From assembly GCA_020746835.1 (NCBI GenBank), contig JAGPNK010000002.1, positions 3,286,001 to 3,350,000 on the forward strand: a stretch of DNA of 64,000 nt, given 5' to 3'. The notes beneath the pieces were generated by a model that saw only the letters and a program-made list of their open reading frames with translations, had not been told where the DNA came from and searched no databases. This DNA comes from Stachybotrys elegans. Its lineage: Eukaryota > Ascomycota > Sordariomycetes > Hypocreales > Stachybotryaceae. This document shows, in pieces, positions 11,720-23,475 of the stretch. The position numbers and the translations under genes are program-made. Positions within the stretch are counted from its first letter, which is position 1; every line of letters begins with the position of its first letter.

Positions 11720-12116
11720 GTTGTGATGCTAATGGGATTTTGAAATTGCCTTTATCAATGCATTGACATTTACTGGGCAAAATCTCAAATCTTCCGGGCA
11801 CTGGGGTGACTTACATGGGAGCTCCTACACTGGAGATCTAACTGTATTGCTCCCAGCCGTGAGGCTTTTTACTTCACGGCACTCAACAGCATGGCCTTGA
11901 TGTATCGTGTCTTTCATTTGTACTCACGGGTAATATGATTGTGCGACATGGAGTAGGCTGGTTGGTGAGATGCCCATGGTTGATTGCCTCAAAGTACTAA
12001 CTTATCAGACAGCTCACTCCTCTACAGCCCCCAACAACCATCTAGACGCAGAATTTATCTTCCCAATCAAATCCAACCACGAGATGAGTGATGACGACTG
12101 TCCGAGTGAAAGCGGG
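11720..12116. other. Intergenic, tRNA-Ser upstream side to oxidoreductase 3' end
   Basis: About 400 bp with no supported gene. Holds the 3' UTR of the oxidoreductase and the upstream flank of the tRNA. Confidence 0.5.
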
Positions 12117-13268
12117 TTAACGAGTCGTAGAGCTGCCACTGAACCGATCCAGTCTGAAGTGAGATAGGATTGGGTCGGTGATGTTTCTTATGATCTGCTT
12201 GCTCAACAGGTCACCAACAATAGCAGCGTTTGTGACACCAGAGTGCATCACAGCAATGCTAAGTCCATCAACACCCGTCGGTCCAAGGATGGGCAACCCG
12301 TCCTCCGGGTCAGGACGGACCCCAATGGTATAGTAATCGTACTCGAGCTTCTCGTCCCCGTTAAAGGCAGATTGCAGTTTGGCAAAAAGTTCCTGTGCAG
12401 TTGCCTCCGGGTCATCACCAGGATTGCCGCCCGAGAACTGGGAGCCGGAGCGGATGCGCCCTTCGGCTGTCTGGCGGAAATGGAGCTGTACCGCATTCAC
12501 CAGGCTACCGAGTAGCCTCTCTTTGATAGGCTTTGTGTTGATGAGCATGCCCTCCCTTCCCGATACGGGGAGGGGAATGTTCTCTGTTGCGAGAAGTTCC
12601 ACACTGCCGAGGCCAGCTGCTACCACGACATGATCCGCCAGTACCTCCCCGTTAGAAGTCCGGACACCGCGCACAAGGTCCCCTTCTTTCAAGAAACCAG
12701 TGACACTGGACTCGAGGACTGTTGCACCCAGTGCCTCAGCTTCGGCGATGAGCTGGGCAGCAACAATATGGGCTTCCATGGCACCCTCTTCCCCAACATG
12801 AAGCCCCCACTCAGGAATCTCGGTGTCGTTGAGATTCGGTTCCATATCGGTGATATCAGAATGCTCCACGCGAACGATATCATAGCCCCAGCTTGCGTGG
12901 TTGTCAAGGTACTCGTTCATCTCTTCGGGGGACCCGTCCCAGTTCAATGAACCGCCCCAATGAATGGGAAGCTCGGGAAGCTCCTGGCCAATTTCGTGCC
13001 AGCGCTGCATGGATCGGCGGCGGAAGTCATAGTAGAATCTGGGATTGTTGTAGGCGGCATTGAGCCAGGCGAATGAGTTGGGAGTAGCCACACCTCCAAT
13101 GTTCTCGGCAATGATCGTGACGTTGGCGTCTTTGGCAAGATGCCAGGCAATTGAGGAGCCGACAATGCCTCCACCAATGACAACGACGTGGGGACTTGCT
13201 GGTAGACTCATCTTGCTTGGCAAATCGGTTTGAGTAGCCGGGTTGCTGGAGGCAGTAGATTGCTGCAT
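12117..13268 (-). CDS. FAD-dependent oxidoreductase, DAO family
   Basis: An intronless 383-residue protein. Near residues 27-44 it has a Rossmann dinucleotide-binding start, VVVIGGGIVGSSIAWHLA, with the GxGxxG pattern that binds the ADP part of FAD. The middle holds GGSLNWDGSPEEMNEY and a substrate-domain sheet. A second FAD contact region, ADHVVVAAGLGS, is present. The C-terminus has a conserved PEDGLPILGPTG and VMHSGVTNAAIVG, typical of the D-amino-acid oxidase/glycine oxidase fold. It should oxidise an amine or amino-acid-like substrate. The substrate cannot be read from sequence. The first 19 residues are polar, and MSLPASP (13211) is a possible alternative start. No targeting signal stands out. 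It stands alone, with about 2 kb of non-coding DNA upstream and only the tRNA close by downstream. Confidence 0.85.
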   Translation of the reverse strand: MQQSTASSNPATQTDLPSKMSLPASPHVVVIGGGIVGSSIAWHLAKDANVTIIAENIGGVATPNSFAWLNAAYNNPRFYYDFRRRSMQRWHEIGQELPELPIHWGGSLNWDGSPEEMNEYLDNHASWGYDIVRVEHSDITDMEPNLNDTEIPEWGLHVGEEGAMEAHIVAAQLIAEAEALGATVLESSVTGFLKEGDLVRGVRTSNGEVLADHVVVAAGLGSVELLATENIPLPVSGREGMLINTKPIKERLLGSLVNAVQLHFRQTAEGRIRSGSQFSGGNPGDDPEATAQELFAKLQSAFNGDEKLEYDYYTIGVRPDPEDGLPILGPTGVDGLSIAVMHSGVTNAAIVGDLLSKQIIRNITDPILSHFRLDRFSGSSTTR

Positions 13269-15238
13269 CTCGGTCGCGTAACCAGGACTTGGCTGCCTTC
13301 TTAAGTACTTGATTCAGGGACAGTCCGGGCGGAACTCGGTCGCCGGATCCAAGCCGACATCATGTATGATGGGCAAGGTAACTGATGTGTGGCGGATGCC
13401 TCCAACTCGAATGCAACCGGAAGGTGGTTCATGAGCTCATCCCCCGCACTTGGAGACCCGCCTCAAGCATAACAGATGGAGATAGCGTGCTCAAGACAAA
13501 GGCGTAAGTCACCAAGTCACCTGCAGTAACCCTTTCTACCTATTGTTCCCTGTATCCGAAAGTGGAGAGTTGGGGGCCAGGAGGGAAAGATGAGAGGTGT
13601 ATCGGAGGGGAAAGGACCCGTTTTGGATGCCGAGGACACGCAGGAATAGCGGGGAGGCCCGGGGATGATGCGGCCCTCGCCCGGGGTTGCGCCATTCACC
13701 ACCATTTCTCATCCTTCTAGCCTCTCGGCAGTGGCAGAGTTCGGGCAAGGATGGATGGGGGTAAAGAAGATAACACTCGGGAATATACTCTGTACATAGG
13801 TAGCCAGCCCCTGCCTGGCCGTTGTGGAACAGATGGCAGCCTTTCCAGTACCTGCCATGTCCAGCTTCCGGGCCACTTCCGGCAGCCAAGGTAGCAACAG
13901 TCTGCGGCGACTTGCTGGAAAAACCAGTGGGTGCTGGCACATGGGGAGAGCTGGAGGATCCAAGGCCAGCCAGCGGTGGTGGTGGACGATCGACTGTGTA
14001 AGGTCCAGATAGAAACACGCCTCGACTCTGCCAATTGCCTAGGTAGAGCCTAAGGGATAGGTAGGTCGCATTCAAGGGCACAGCCGGGTGCTGAAACATT
14101 CGTAGCAAACAAAGACAACTGGCCCGGCTGCCAGTGTCGCACGCATATGCAGCTTAATCGTTTCTCGTTCCCTTTGTGGAACGGCGCGATTGGCTGTTTG
14201 TGATAGCAAGTTGCAGGGATTCAAGTCGGCGTGAAGTCCGGTAGATAGGTAGCCAAGCATTGCTGTCGACCCGTGATCCGACAAAATGTCTTGAACAGTT
14301 CTTATACGGTCTGTGATGGCCAATGTTCTGACAGGTATGACAGAGTCTCGATTGGAGGCTGCCGGGGCACCAGGAAGAAACCCAGTCCGGATGCGCTTGA
14401 AAGCGGAGGTTCCAGTACAAGATGGGCGCATTCGTCGCACCGAAACGCCAATCCACAGCGTTCATGACAGGCAGGTGTGAGACACGGACGGGAGTTGGTG
14501 TTGGTGTTCTGGGAGCGTAACTCGACCAGAATGCCATGTCACAACTATGATTGCATGTAGTATGTAGGTAGGTAGGCGTGCAGGATGGATGACTGAGTTG
14601 AGTTGGGCTAGTTCATTGGCTGCCTGCGTTTCCTGCCAGATAACCGATGTGGCATGCATGAGGTGACGAAATAAACGAAATAAATCATGGACGGGTCTTA
14701 CACAATAAGGCAACTACGGTACGGGGTGTCGGCTTCCCTGAATGCAGATGCACCTGCCTACAAAGTATGCAATCATTCCATTGAGCTAAAGGGAGGGAAG
14801 GCAAAGAGGCAAAGATGGAATGAACACTTTTTTGCTTCCCGCGTTCCAGTGCCCTTGTTCCAGCCGACGTTCAATGCTCGCGGACTGCTAACAGCGGATG
14901 CATCCACCAAGCAGCTTTCTTCCATCTCGTATTATTACAGGCCTACTTATGTAGGTTATTTGCTGTCGTATCCGGTCGTGCTGCGCCTCTGGCTGCCTAC
15001 CCGCCGGCCAAGCCCAGCTTACATCCATGTGGTGCCTATTTCCTATTTCCCACTTCCCCAACTAATGCTCCCGCCAGCCAATTTCCGGACCTGACGACGT
15101 CCCAAATAATTAATCACTGACAACTCAATCCTGGACCTCGAATATCGACGCTCCCCCCCCATCCCTCCAGCCAGCGCGCGCGACACTTGTCCCTCTCCCC
15201 GGCTGAGCGGGAGCACGCCAACTCCAGCATTCGGCACA
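13269..15238. other. Divergent intergenic region, oxidoreductase to TMF gene
   Basis: About 2 kb upstream of both flanking genes. Several short open frames overlap each other on the minus strand between 13517 and 14713, but none has a recognisable motif or splice-extended continuation, so I do not call a gene. Confidence 0.45.
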
Positions 15239-18012
15239 ATGGCAGCGCCTGCAAAGACGCCCGCGTCTTCCAACCGATGGGGCTCGTTCCTGTCCCAGGC
15301 CGTCGCCGGCGTCGAGTCCCGCCTGGACAACATGCTTGGTGATGCGGACGATGGCACAGCTTCTGCCGCCAGCTCCCAGGGCCATTCCAGGAAGCCTTCG
15401 AGCTCGACTCCGACGCCGACATCGACGCCGACGCCGCCAGCCAGGACCAACTCAGGTAGGCTTCTTTTCCCGCAACCGCTCTCCTATCCCTTCTCACAAC
15501 ATCTGCAGTCAATTCCCGCGCAAACTCCACCACTCGTGCGAATGACCGGCTCCAAGCAAGGCTGGCCAAGGCCATGGCCGCCAAGGGCCAGAGCGGCGCT
15601 GCTTCCCCTCGCAGTTCCATCGACCAGGCCAGAAGACCCTCGATGGAACGACCCTCGATGGAGAGGCCTTCGATGGAGAGGGACTCTAGCGACGCATCGG
15701 CTCCCCAAACTCCTCAGACCCCGAATGCACCAACTATCGATTCGACCGAAGCCGTATCCCAGACCAAGCTCCCCGACCAAAACGGTTCATTAGATGCCCA
15801 TGCAGATCAATCCACCGAGACCTCGACACCAGCCAACACCGCCGACGAAAAGGACTATGCGCCAGCAAAGCCCCAAGCCGAAGAGACAGGAGAAGCGCCC
15901 AAGCCAAAGTCGGAACAGACACCAACACCAACAATTACAACAACTCGGCCGGATTCAGATCAGATAACGCAACCTGCAGCAGCAATACAACCCTCGGCTC
16001 TCGAAGTAACGTCCGGCGATGCTTCTAAGCTAAAGCAGGAGGTAGAGAAGCTCAAGCAGCAGCAGCAAGAAGAGGTGCAAGAGTATATCGAGAGGATCGA
16101 TACCCTCCAGGCCAAGATTCAGTACCTGTCCAAGAATGCTGCCGAGTCGGCAAAAAAGACGGCCTCTTCTGCGCCGTCAGGTAGCATGGAGCGCAAGCTG
16201 GCAGAGAAGGATGAGCGAATAGCTCTGCTTATGGAGGAAGGACGAAAGCTATCGACCACAGAGCAAAAGTTCAGAACTGCGTTAAAGAAGCTTCGGCTAC
16301 AGTTGGCCGACACTGAGAAACAGGTGGACGAGTTGAAGAAGGGCAAAGACAAGGCTTTGTCAGACTCGGAAGCCTTGCGTAGTAAGCTGGAGAGTAGCGA
16401 GAGCAATGAGAAGGTCCAGGAAGAAGCCCGGCGGGCAGCTGCTGGCCTGCAGAAGGAGATCGAATCTCTGAAGAAGGAGAAGGCGGCCAAGGATGAAACG
16501 CTGCGTCGACTTCGGCAGGAAATGGAGACGCAGGCGGAGCAGGCCGAGACAGCTAATTCGAATGCCCTCAAGAAGGCATTGGATGCGGAAAGGAGTAAGC
16601 AGAAAGAGCTGGAGGATACCCTTGCGGGTCTCAGGGCGTCCAAGGAAGCGCAAGGCGAGAAACACCGATTGGAGCTCATAGATCTGCGAGAGAAACTAGA
16701 TCGCGCGGTAGAACGTGGGCGAAACATTGAGACGGAGCTCAAGGTCGAGCTGACTCAGGCTGAAAGCAAGCTGGAAGCTATGCGAGTGGCCGCAGAAGAA
16801 GCAACCTCTGGGTCCGCTGGCGACGCACAGCTCAAGCTGGTTCGACAGATTGAGACTCTCCAGACACAGTACGCCACCGCGAGCGACAACTGGCAAGGTA
16901 TCGAGGCATCACTGTTAGCCAAGGTGGCTGGGCTCGAAAAGGAGAAGGATGAGGCACAGCGCCGCGAGTCTGAGATGCGCAAGAAGGCACGGGAAGCCGT
17001 AAGTTGCATGGATGCTCCAATTGACCGCTGGCCACCATATCTAACATACATCTTCTAGTCGAGTCGCTGTAGGCGTCTGGAGGAGGAACTGCAAGATCTG
17101 CAGCCCGAGCTGGCAAATGTGCGGCAAGAGTTGGAAGCTTGCAAGCAGGAGCTCAAGGCCTCACAAGCTGCAGCGAAGAGCGCCCAGACAGGACTGGAAG
17201 AGGCCCGTGCCGAGCTCGAGAAACAGAGACGATCGTCGAGACGGGAGGAATCCGCCGATGCCGAAAGACGTCAGTGGGTGGAGGATGTTGTAGGAGCCAC
17301 CAAGAGTCAAAACCAGAGCCGGCCCGCGTCTCCTTTCTTCCCCATAGCGCGGACATTCAGCACCGAATTCAACGGCCTGCCGTTGCCTGGAGGCAGGCCA
17401 CGACGAGCACCAACGCCAGGAAGTATCCCCGACGCTGCGGCCGAGGTCATGTCGGTGGGGATGGGCAGGCGCGTGTCGGCACAGCCGCCGATGCGTTCCG
17501 GCACAGGCTCTACGGGCTTCAACCCGCCGCCGTCCCCCTTCCTGCCCTTTGAGGCGCAAAGCGAAGGACCGGCTCCGTCGCCGTCGATACTCGAGCGGGA
17601 GCAGGGTGGCGAAGAGGCTTACCTCGCCTCGCCTCGACAGATGGCGCAGGACATGATTTCTGTGTCGACCGTCGCGGCGGGGCCATCTGTTCAGCTTGTG
17701 GAGAGAATGAGCGCGGCAATACGGCGCCTAGAGGCAGAGAAGGTGGCGGCCAAGGAGGAGATGGCCAGAGTGTACAACCAGCGAGACGAGGCAAGGGCGG
17801 ACATGGTCAGCCTCATGAAGGATCTAGAGGCGGCCAAGGCGGCGCCCTCGAGGGTCAAGGAACTAGAGCAAGAGGTGGCGGATCTCAACCAACGATATCA
17901 GACAACATTAGAAATGCTAGGAGAGAAGAGCGAGCTCGTCGAGGAACTCAAGGCGGATGTCCAGGACGTCAAGGCCATGTATCGCGAGCTCGTGGAGCGA
18001 ACTGTAAAATAA
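15239..18012 (+). CDS. sgm1: TMF/Sgm1-type Golgi coiled-coil protein
   Basis: A golgin of the TATA-element modulatory factor family. These are long coiled coils on the Golgi that bind Rab6/Ypt6; the DNA-binding name is historical. Three exons (15239-15455, 15509-16998, 17059-18012) encode 886 residues. The start reads MAAPAKTPASSNRWGSFLSQ, with the amphipathic WGSFLSQAVAGVESRLDNML that opens many such golgins. A Ser/Pro/Thr-rich linker contains three tandem RPSMER-like units (about 15636-15675). Heptad-rich coiled coil begins near residue 245. It includes the conserved KLAEKDERIALLMEEGRKLS (near 300-320), which marks the TMF central domain. A low-complexity linker separates this from the C-terminal domain (about 780-886), ending TTLEMLGEKSELVEEL then DVQDVKAMYRELVERT. 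Both introns are GT-AG. Confidence 0.9.
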
Positions 18013-18076
18013 AGCAAGCGCTGGGAGTCAATGGATCTTGCTGTTTCACCACATTTGGTCCCTGTCTTCTATATAG

Positions 18077-19200
18077 CTAAGATGACAGGTCAATGCCCTC
18101 CCTCTCTGCTCCCTGCAGTATGAACTTGCGGACCTAATACCGGTTAGAAGGACACCGACAGTTCCCATGGGTGGGAGAAAACGTACCTCCTTGTCTGGGG
18201 CCAGGTCAAGTGCCAATATGTCCTCGCCCGTCTTTATTGTGAAGTCGGCCCCCTCTTTCAGCAGGGCGACGGCGGTATCTCCTATCCCACGTCGTTAAAT
18301 ACAGTCTACAACTTAGACAAAGCCAGGAGAAGAGTGCTGCCTACCGTGACCTTCTGCGACGGCGTGGTGCAGCGGCGTGTAGCCTTCAATATCTGTCGGG
18401 TTGAGAGGGCTTTTGCTTTTCAGTAGGAGATTGACCATAGGTACAGAGCCGACGGCTGCCGCTCGGTGAATAGGGTATTGGCCCCGGCGATCCCGGACAC
18501 GCGTGGACGCGGGAGGCTTTGCGCCGAGCAGGAGCTTGGCAACATCCAGGTTCTTTTTTGATGCGACAAAGTGAAGAGCTGTCTGTTCCAAAGAGTTGTC
18601 AGCTTCGGGACACTTGCTGCTGTTAGTGAGTCGAAAATACCTGTCCGGCCGAGTCTGCGTTTGTCAGCATCTTGCGTCTTGTGTCCATGATGATATGGAC
18701 GTACTCTTTCCGTTGACATCAGCGTCTTTCTGGAGGAGCAGGCTCAAGATGCGCTCGCTGTCTGGGATGCTAGCCGCGATCATAAGAGGCGTCCAGCCAC
18801 TACCATCCTAGTGAGAAGGTAAGTGAGTGGTAAAAAGGTGGTGGGATTGGGCGGTGACACTTGCTTGGACATCTGGGTCGAAGCCGCGTTGGTTGGCGAG
18901 GAGCATTACAACGTCGTAGTTGTTGGCGGATGTGGCCCAGTGGATGGGATATCGCCCATCGTCGTCCTTCTTGGAAGCCATCTTGGGGTCATTCTTGTCA
19001 AAATCATCAGCCGTGTTCCCATCCTATCTCTTCTGCTGATGTTTGTGAGTCGATACCTTGAGAAGTGATTCTACAACAGAGACTACATGGGTAGTGTGTT
19101 AGCATGCCTGTGCCTCTCTCTATCCTGTGTGGACTTCTCTCTCACCATTGCCCTCGCGAGCAGCCTTGTGCAGCGGGAACTTTTCATTATCGGTATCCAT
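18077..19200 (-). CDS. nas6: Nas6/gankyrin-like ankyrin protein, proteasome assembly chaperone
   Basis: A 238-residue ankyrin-repeat protein matching Nas6 (gankyrin, PSMD10). Nas6 binds the Rpt3 C-terminal domain during assembly of the 19S regulatory particle. Eight exons on the minus strand: 19200-19146, 19082-19057, 18993-18865, 18807-18705, 18654-18641, 18582-18345, 18281-18187 and 18133-18077. Lengths sum to 717 nt, a whole number of codons. Ankyrin motifs are clear: [89 protein letters not shown] and [20 protein letters not shown]. The intron after codon DVQ starts with GC (GCAAGT) and not GT. Exon 5 is only 14 nt and supplies SAGQ. It shares a 294-bp promoter region with prp46. Confidence 0.88.
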
Positions 19201-19494
19201 CCTCGAGAGGGTTTTCGGAGGGCACCGTCTTCCACAGATGCTTGGTGGTGATTAATAAAAAAAGAACAAGGTTCGAGATGACTTATTGGAAGAGTGTGAA
19301 TTATTGCCGTTTACACCTTCCCGGTCATGCAGATGCATTGCGCAACTTAGAAGAGGTACGTACCCACATGCGCCACAACGCGCCACAGGCGGCTGCCGGG
19401 CCAAAGCTCAGCCTTGAATATTGGAGGATATCGCAATTCCTCCCAACTTTTTCCTCTGCCATCATATACACATCAATCCTCCTCCCCCAAAATC
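19201..19494. promoter_or_regulatory. Shared divergent promoter of nas6 and prp46
   Basis: Only 294 bp separate the two start codons, so both promoters and both 5' leaders must fit here. I see no named operator. Confidence 0.5.
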
Positions 19495-21023
19495 ATGGCC
19501 ACCGCCGCGGAAACACCGCAGGACGCTGCGCATCTCGGCGCGCTCGTGTCACAAAACGCATCGACCTCACGGCAGCTGTACGCCCACGCTTCGGAGCGCC
19601 CCAATGGCGGCAGCAAGCGATCAAAGGCCGACGACGCGTCCGAGGATCCAATCATGAAGCGCCGATTTCACGCCGAGTACGCCGCCGTCGAGACGCTTCC
19701 CGCCGTCATTGCTGCGAAACAGCCTGGAAAGCAGCACAAGAAGGCTCTCGTGAAGTCCGGCGGCGCGCCGCAGCGACAGGCGCCCCAGAAGCTCCTCGAA
19801 GCCGGCCCCGGCTCTTCCTCCTCTGCGGTCGCTCAGTCCAAGCCCCCAACAGCACCTCGGCGCCCGCGACGCCTGCGGGTGCAAGCACAGCTCTAACGAC
19901 AAGAGGCCTGCCGGCGATGCAGCAGGTCCGGCCAGAGTGGCATCCGCCTTGGAAGCTCATGCGTGTCATCTCTGGCCACCTCGGCTGGGTGCGCGCTCTG
20001 GCTGTCGAGCCCGGGAACAAGTGGTTTGCCAGCGGTGCTGGTGACCGCACCATCAAAATTTGGGACCTCGCATCGGGCTCTCTACGGCTCACTCTGACAG
20101 GTCATATCAGCACGGTTCGGGGCCTGGCAGTCTCCCCTAGACATCCCTACCTGTTTTCCTGCGGCGAGGACAAGATGGTCAAGTGCTGGGATCTGGAGAC
20201 GAACAAGGTCATCCGGCACTATCACGGCCATCTCAGCGGCGTGTATACTCTGTCTCTGCACCCGGAGCTGGACCTGCTCGTGACGGGAGGCCGAGACGGC
20301 GTGGCGCGAGTCTGGGATATGCGGACACGCACCAACGTCCACGTCTTGTCTGGCCACACGCAGACCGTCTCTGATCTCGTGTGCCAGGAAGCTGATCCTC
20401 AGATCATCACGGGATCACTAGACTCCACGGTCAGGATGTGGGACCTCGCTGCGGGCAAGACCATGGGCGTTCTCACCCACCACAAGAAGGGTGTTAGGGC
20501 GCTGGCTACGCATCCTACCGAGTTCACTTTTGCGAGCGCAAGTACGGGCAGCATCAAGCAGTGGAAGTGCCCCGAGGGCGCGTTTATGCAGAACTTTGAG
20601 GGGCACAACGCCATCATCAACACGATGAGCGTCAACCAGAACAATATTCTGTTTTCAGGAGGTGAGTTTGAACTAACATGATATTCCCAACATGATCATG
20701 AGTGCTAACGAATGCCAGGCGACAATGGATCTATGAGTTTCTGGGACTGGAAGTCTGGCCACCGATTCCAATCTCTCGACACGACCGCGCAGCCCGGTTC
20801 GCTGGACGCAGAGGCTGGCATCATGAGCTCGACGTTTGACCGCTCAGGTCTGCGTCTTATCGTCGGCGAGGCAGACAAGACTAGTGAGTCGACCTCATTC
20901 CCTTGAAGCCCAAAGCATATGCTAATTCTTTCATCAGTCAAAATCTGGAAGCAGGATGAGAATGCGTCAGAGGAGACGCATCCCCTTCAGTGGACGCCGA
21001 ATTTGGGGCAACGAAAATATTAA
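19495..21023 (+). CDS. prp46: Prp46/PLRG1 WD40 splicing factor (frame break in linker)
   Basis: A WD-repeat subunit of the NineTeen complex/Prp19-associated spliceosome core (PLRG1, S. pombe Prp5). The N-terminus starts [17 protein letters not shown] and contains [16 protein letters not shown], which resembles the family N-terminus. The WD40 domain starts at [20 protein letters not shown]. Seven repeats follow, with [28 protein letters not shown] and LDSTVRMWD visible. Confirmed introns are 20662-20718 and 20884-20937, and the end is [16 protein letters not shown]-terminus and WD40 domain are in different frames. Removing 47 nt at 19879-19925 (donor gtgcaa, branch CTAAC, acceptor gcagcag) or 44 nt joins them and gives about 456 residues. 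The alternative is a one-base sequence error near 19840, because the other frame reads as a more natural linker ([15 protein letters not shown]). Confidence 0.88.
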
Positions 21024-21077
21024 AATAAGAAGGGACGCTCGCTTGACGTATGCATCGATCGAGTCTAATTACATGTA

Positions 21078-23475
21078 TTATACACCAATTCCCAGGGCCT
21101 TGAGATCTACATCATCACGGAGCGCCATCTTCACCTCGTCGTCGGCAATGGCCAGGCGGAGCTTGCTAGACCGCTCGGCACGCTGCGCCTCGAGGTTGAT
21201 GAGGCCGGCAGCCACCAGGTCGAGCGCTGCAGTGTGGACGTAGCTCGGCCGTCCCAGATGACGAATGCCGTTTCCTTGGGGAGTCTTGGAGACATTGGAC
21301 AGGATCTGGGAAATGCCAGGGATGGACGATGGAGCGTGCGCAGAGGCACGCTGGAGCTCGTCGAGCGTCTCGCCAAAGGTGGTCTCGGCGAGACCGGTCC
21401 GCCTGGTGCGCAGGAGGAGGGCGGCAACAAGGAGCTTGGACATGAGGGGGAGGCTGCGGAGGTGCTGCTGGATAGGGTTCGTCGTGGCTTCGTTGATGGC
21501 TTTCTTGATAGTGGTAATGGTGACCCTGCCGTTGCGCGCGGCTTCGTGGCCGGGGCCGTGTCTTTTGCTAGGCGTAGAGGGGTCTCCTGTGTAGTCATTC
21601 TCTGCCAGCTCGACGGCACGGCGGCAGATGTCCAGGGCTCGCCTGGCGTCTCCGCTCACTGCGGCGACCTTGCGGCTAGCGAATTGAATTGCGTCGGGGT
21701 CTACGACGTTTCCTGGAACGCCTTCGAGACGCGACTGTATAATCTTCATGAGTTGCTCGTGGTTGTAACCCGGGAAAGTGATACGAGTGAGGCCTGGGTC
21801 TGGTCAGCGAGGGAGGAAGAACTCGCTTCCAAATGACGTACCTAAACGACTGCTGATCTTGTTGCTCAGCGTACGCTCGGGCAAGTCCATAGTATTGGCG
21901 ACAGCTAGCACAATCAGGCGGCTGTGTCGCAGAGTAGGCCAATTGAAGAAGTTGTACATGACAGCCTGGTTCTTGGTAACAAGCTGGTCGAGCTCGTCCA
22001 TCAACACGACGCAGGGGATTCGTCGAGGACTTGGGTTGCTGAACTCGCGCTCTAGCAGCTCGAGGGCCTGCGAAGGGCTCGCCCGCTGGCCCTTGAGAGC
22101 TTCCCACAGAAGCGTGTACGACTGATGAGGATCAGTGACCTTCATGCCGTTGATCTCGACGAATATGAAGTCATCCAGTTCGTCCGCCCTGACTGAGTCT
22201 TCGAGCCTGGCAATAACCTCTCGCACGGTCGCCGTTTTGCCTGTGCCTGGAGTTCCAGAAATGTAGATGCAGTTGCCGGTTCCATCGGAGATGGCAGCCT
22301 CGAGATGCGAGTACACCAAGGAGAACTCGCCCTCGCGGCAGGGCAAGCTGTCGGGGACCGACGCCACGTGAAGACGGGAGCGAGCAACCTGAAACGGTGA
22401 CGCTTGCACGTTGCTGGGGGATAGTTTTCGGGTGGCGAGAGGCGTGAATTCCAGCCTCTTGCTCACGCTCCTGTTGACTTGTCAGCTGGCTGCCACATGC
22501 GTGGACAAGCATGGGGGACACAGACCTCTTGGTAGAGCGAGAACCCGGCTCTGCTTGGCTTCGCTTCGACTGCGGTGTCGTTGCGGAGTTTCTGCCCGTC
22601 TTGGAGGGAGTCTGCGGCGGGTGATATGCGCCATCGCCCGGCGACTGGCTGCGAGCTCGACGCCGTCGAACGGCCTTGGTCCCCGTTTTCACCAGGTCAA
22701 TCAACTTGAAGACGTCTTGTCCGCTCCTGAATATCTCTTCCCACACAAACTCATCCGTGTAGGTGGCCGTGCGGGTGTTGCAGCCTCTTCGGCAAACAAA
22801 GGTCTTGTCGAAGTCGGGGGACGTGCGGGGGATCTTTCCAGAAGGATACTCCGAGAGAAAGGCGTCCAGGGACATGACCTTGGCCTTGCCATTGATGGAG
22901 GCGAGAGGGTTGTCGTCCCAGGAAGGACAGATGTATAATTCGTTCTGCAGGACATGTCAATTCACCAGTGGCCAGGATAGAAGTTCCGTGACGGGGAGGG
23001 TTACCCAGTAGGAGTCATTGCGCTTCTTCTCCTTGTTGCGAATTTCCTTCTCCGTGGAAAACCACATGAAATTGGCCGCCTTGTCGCCGTCGTCGTTGGC
23101 ATCGACGAAGCCGCAAATGATGGCCACCCAGGCCTCGTTGGAGCCCTCGGCCTTGAGCAAGACGCAGTCTCCCACATGGCACTCAAAGCTTCCGAGACGA
23201 GCCCCGACAATCTGCTGACCCGTAACCTTGCGGCGCTTCCGCTCTCCCTGGGCCTCGTCGTCTCGGTCGGGCTCCTGAACGTTGTAGATCCATTCCCACG
23301 GCAGATCCTCGCTGCCGAGCTCGTCGTCCGAGTCCTCGCGCGAGACGCCGGCCGGGACACGCTTGCGCCTGGTAACGGGCCCCGCGGCCTTGTTGCCAGG
23401 AGACGGAGAAGGCATAGAGTCGTAGACGGGGGGCACAACGCACGACGGGTGGTGAGCTGGCGAATTCTGTCCCAT
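21078..23475 (-). CDS. orc1: Orc1, origin recognition complex subunit 1
   Basis: The largest ORC subunit, which binds replication origins and loads MCM with Cdc6. Four exons (23475-23005, 22944-22526, 22470-21842, 21793-21078) give 744 residues. Start MGQNSPAHH at 23475 is tentative; MPSPSPGNK at 23415 or an upstream in-frame ATG at 23736 are possible. The N-terminal BAH domain contains GDCVLLKAEGSNEAWVAIICGF. A basic Ser/Pro-rich linker (KTGTKAVRRRRARSQSP) follows. The AAA+ ATPase has Walker A GTPGTGKT near residue 370, Walker B VVLMDELDQL and sensor segment LAVANTMDLPER. The C-terminal winged helix follows. The second intron donor is GTCTGT, weaker than usual, but frame across it restores KRSVSKRLEF. 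It shares a 480-bp upstream region with vma5. Confidence 0.93.

Noticed and set aside
14687..15094. 135-codon plus-strand frame before the TMF gene
   Set aside because: No motif, no splice continuation, and it lies in the expected leader or promoter.
19104..19494. In-frame N-terminal extension of the WD40 frame of prp46
   Set aside because: It lies in the other frame over the nas6 first exon and the promoter. The family-like N-terminus is in the frame that starts at 19495.
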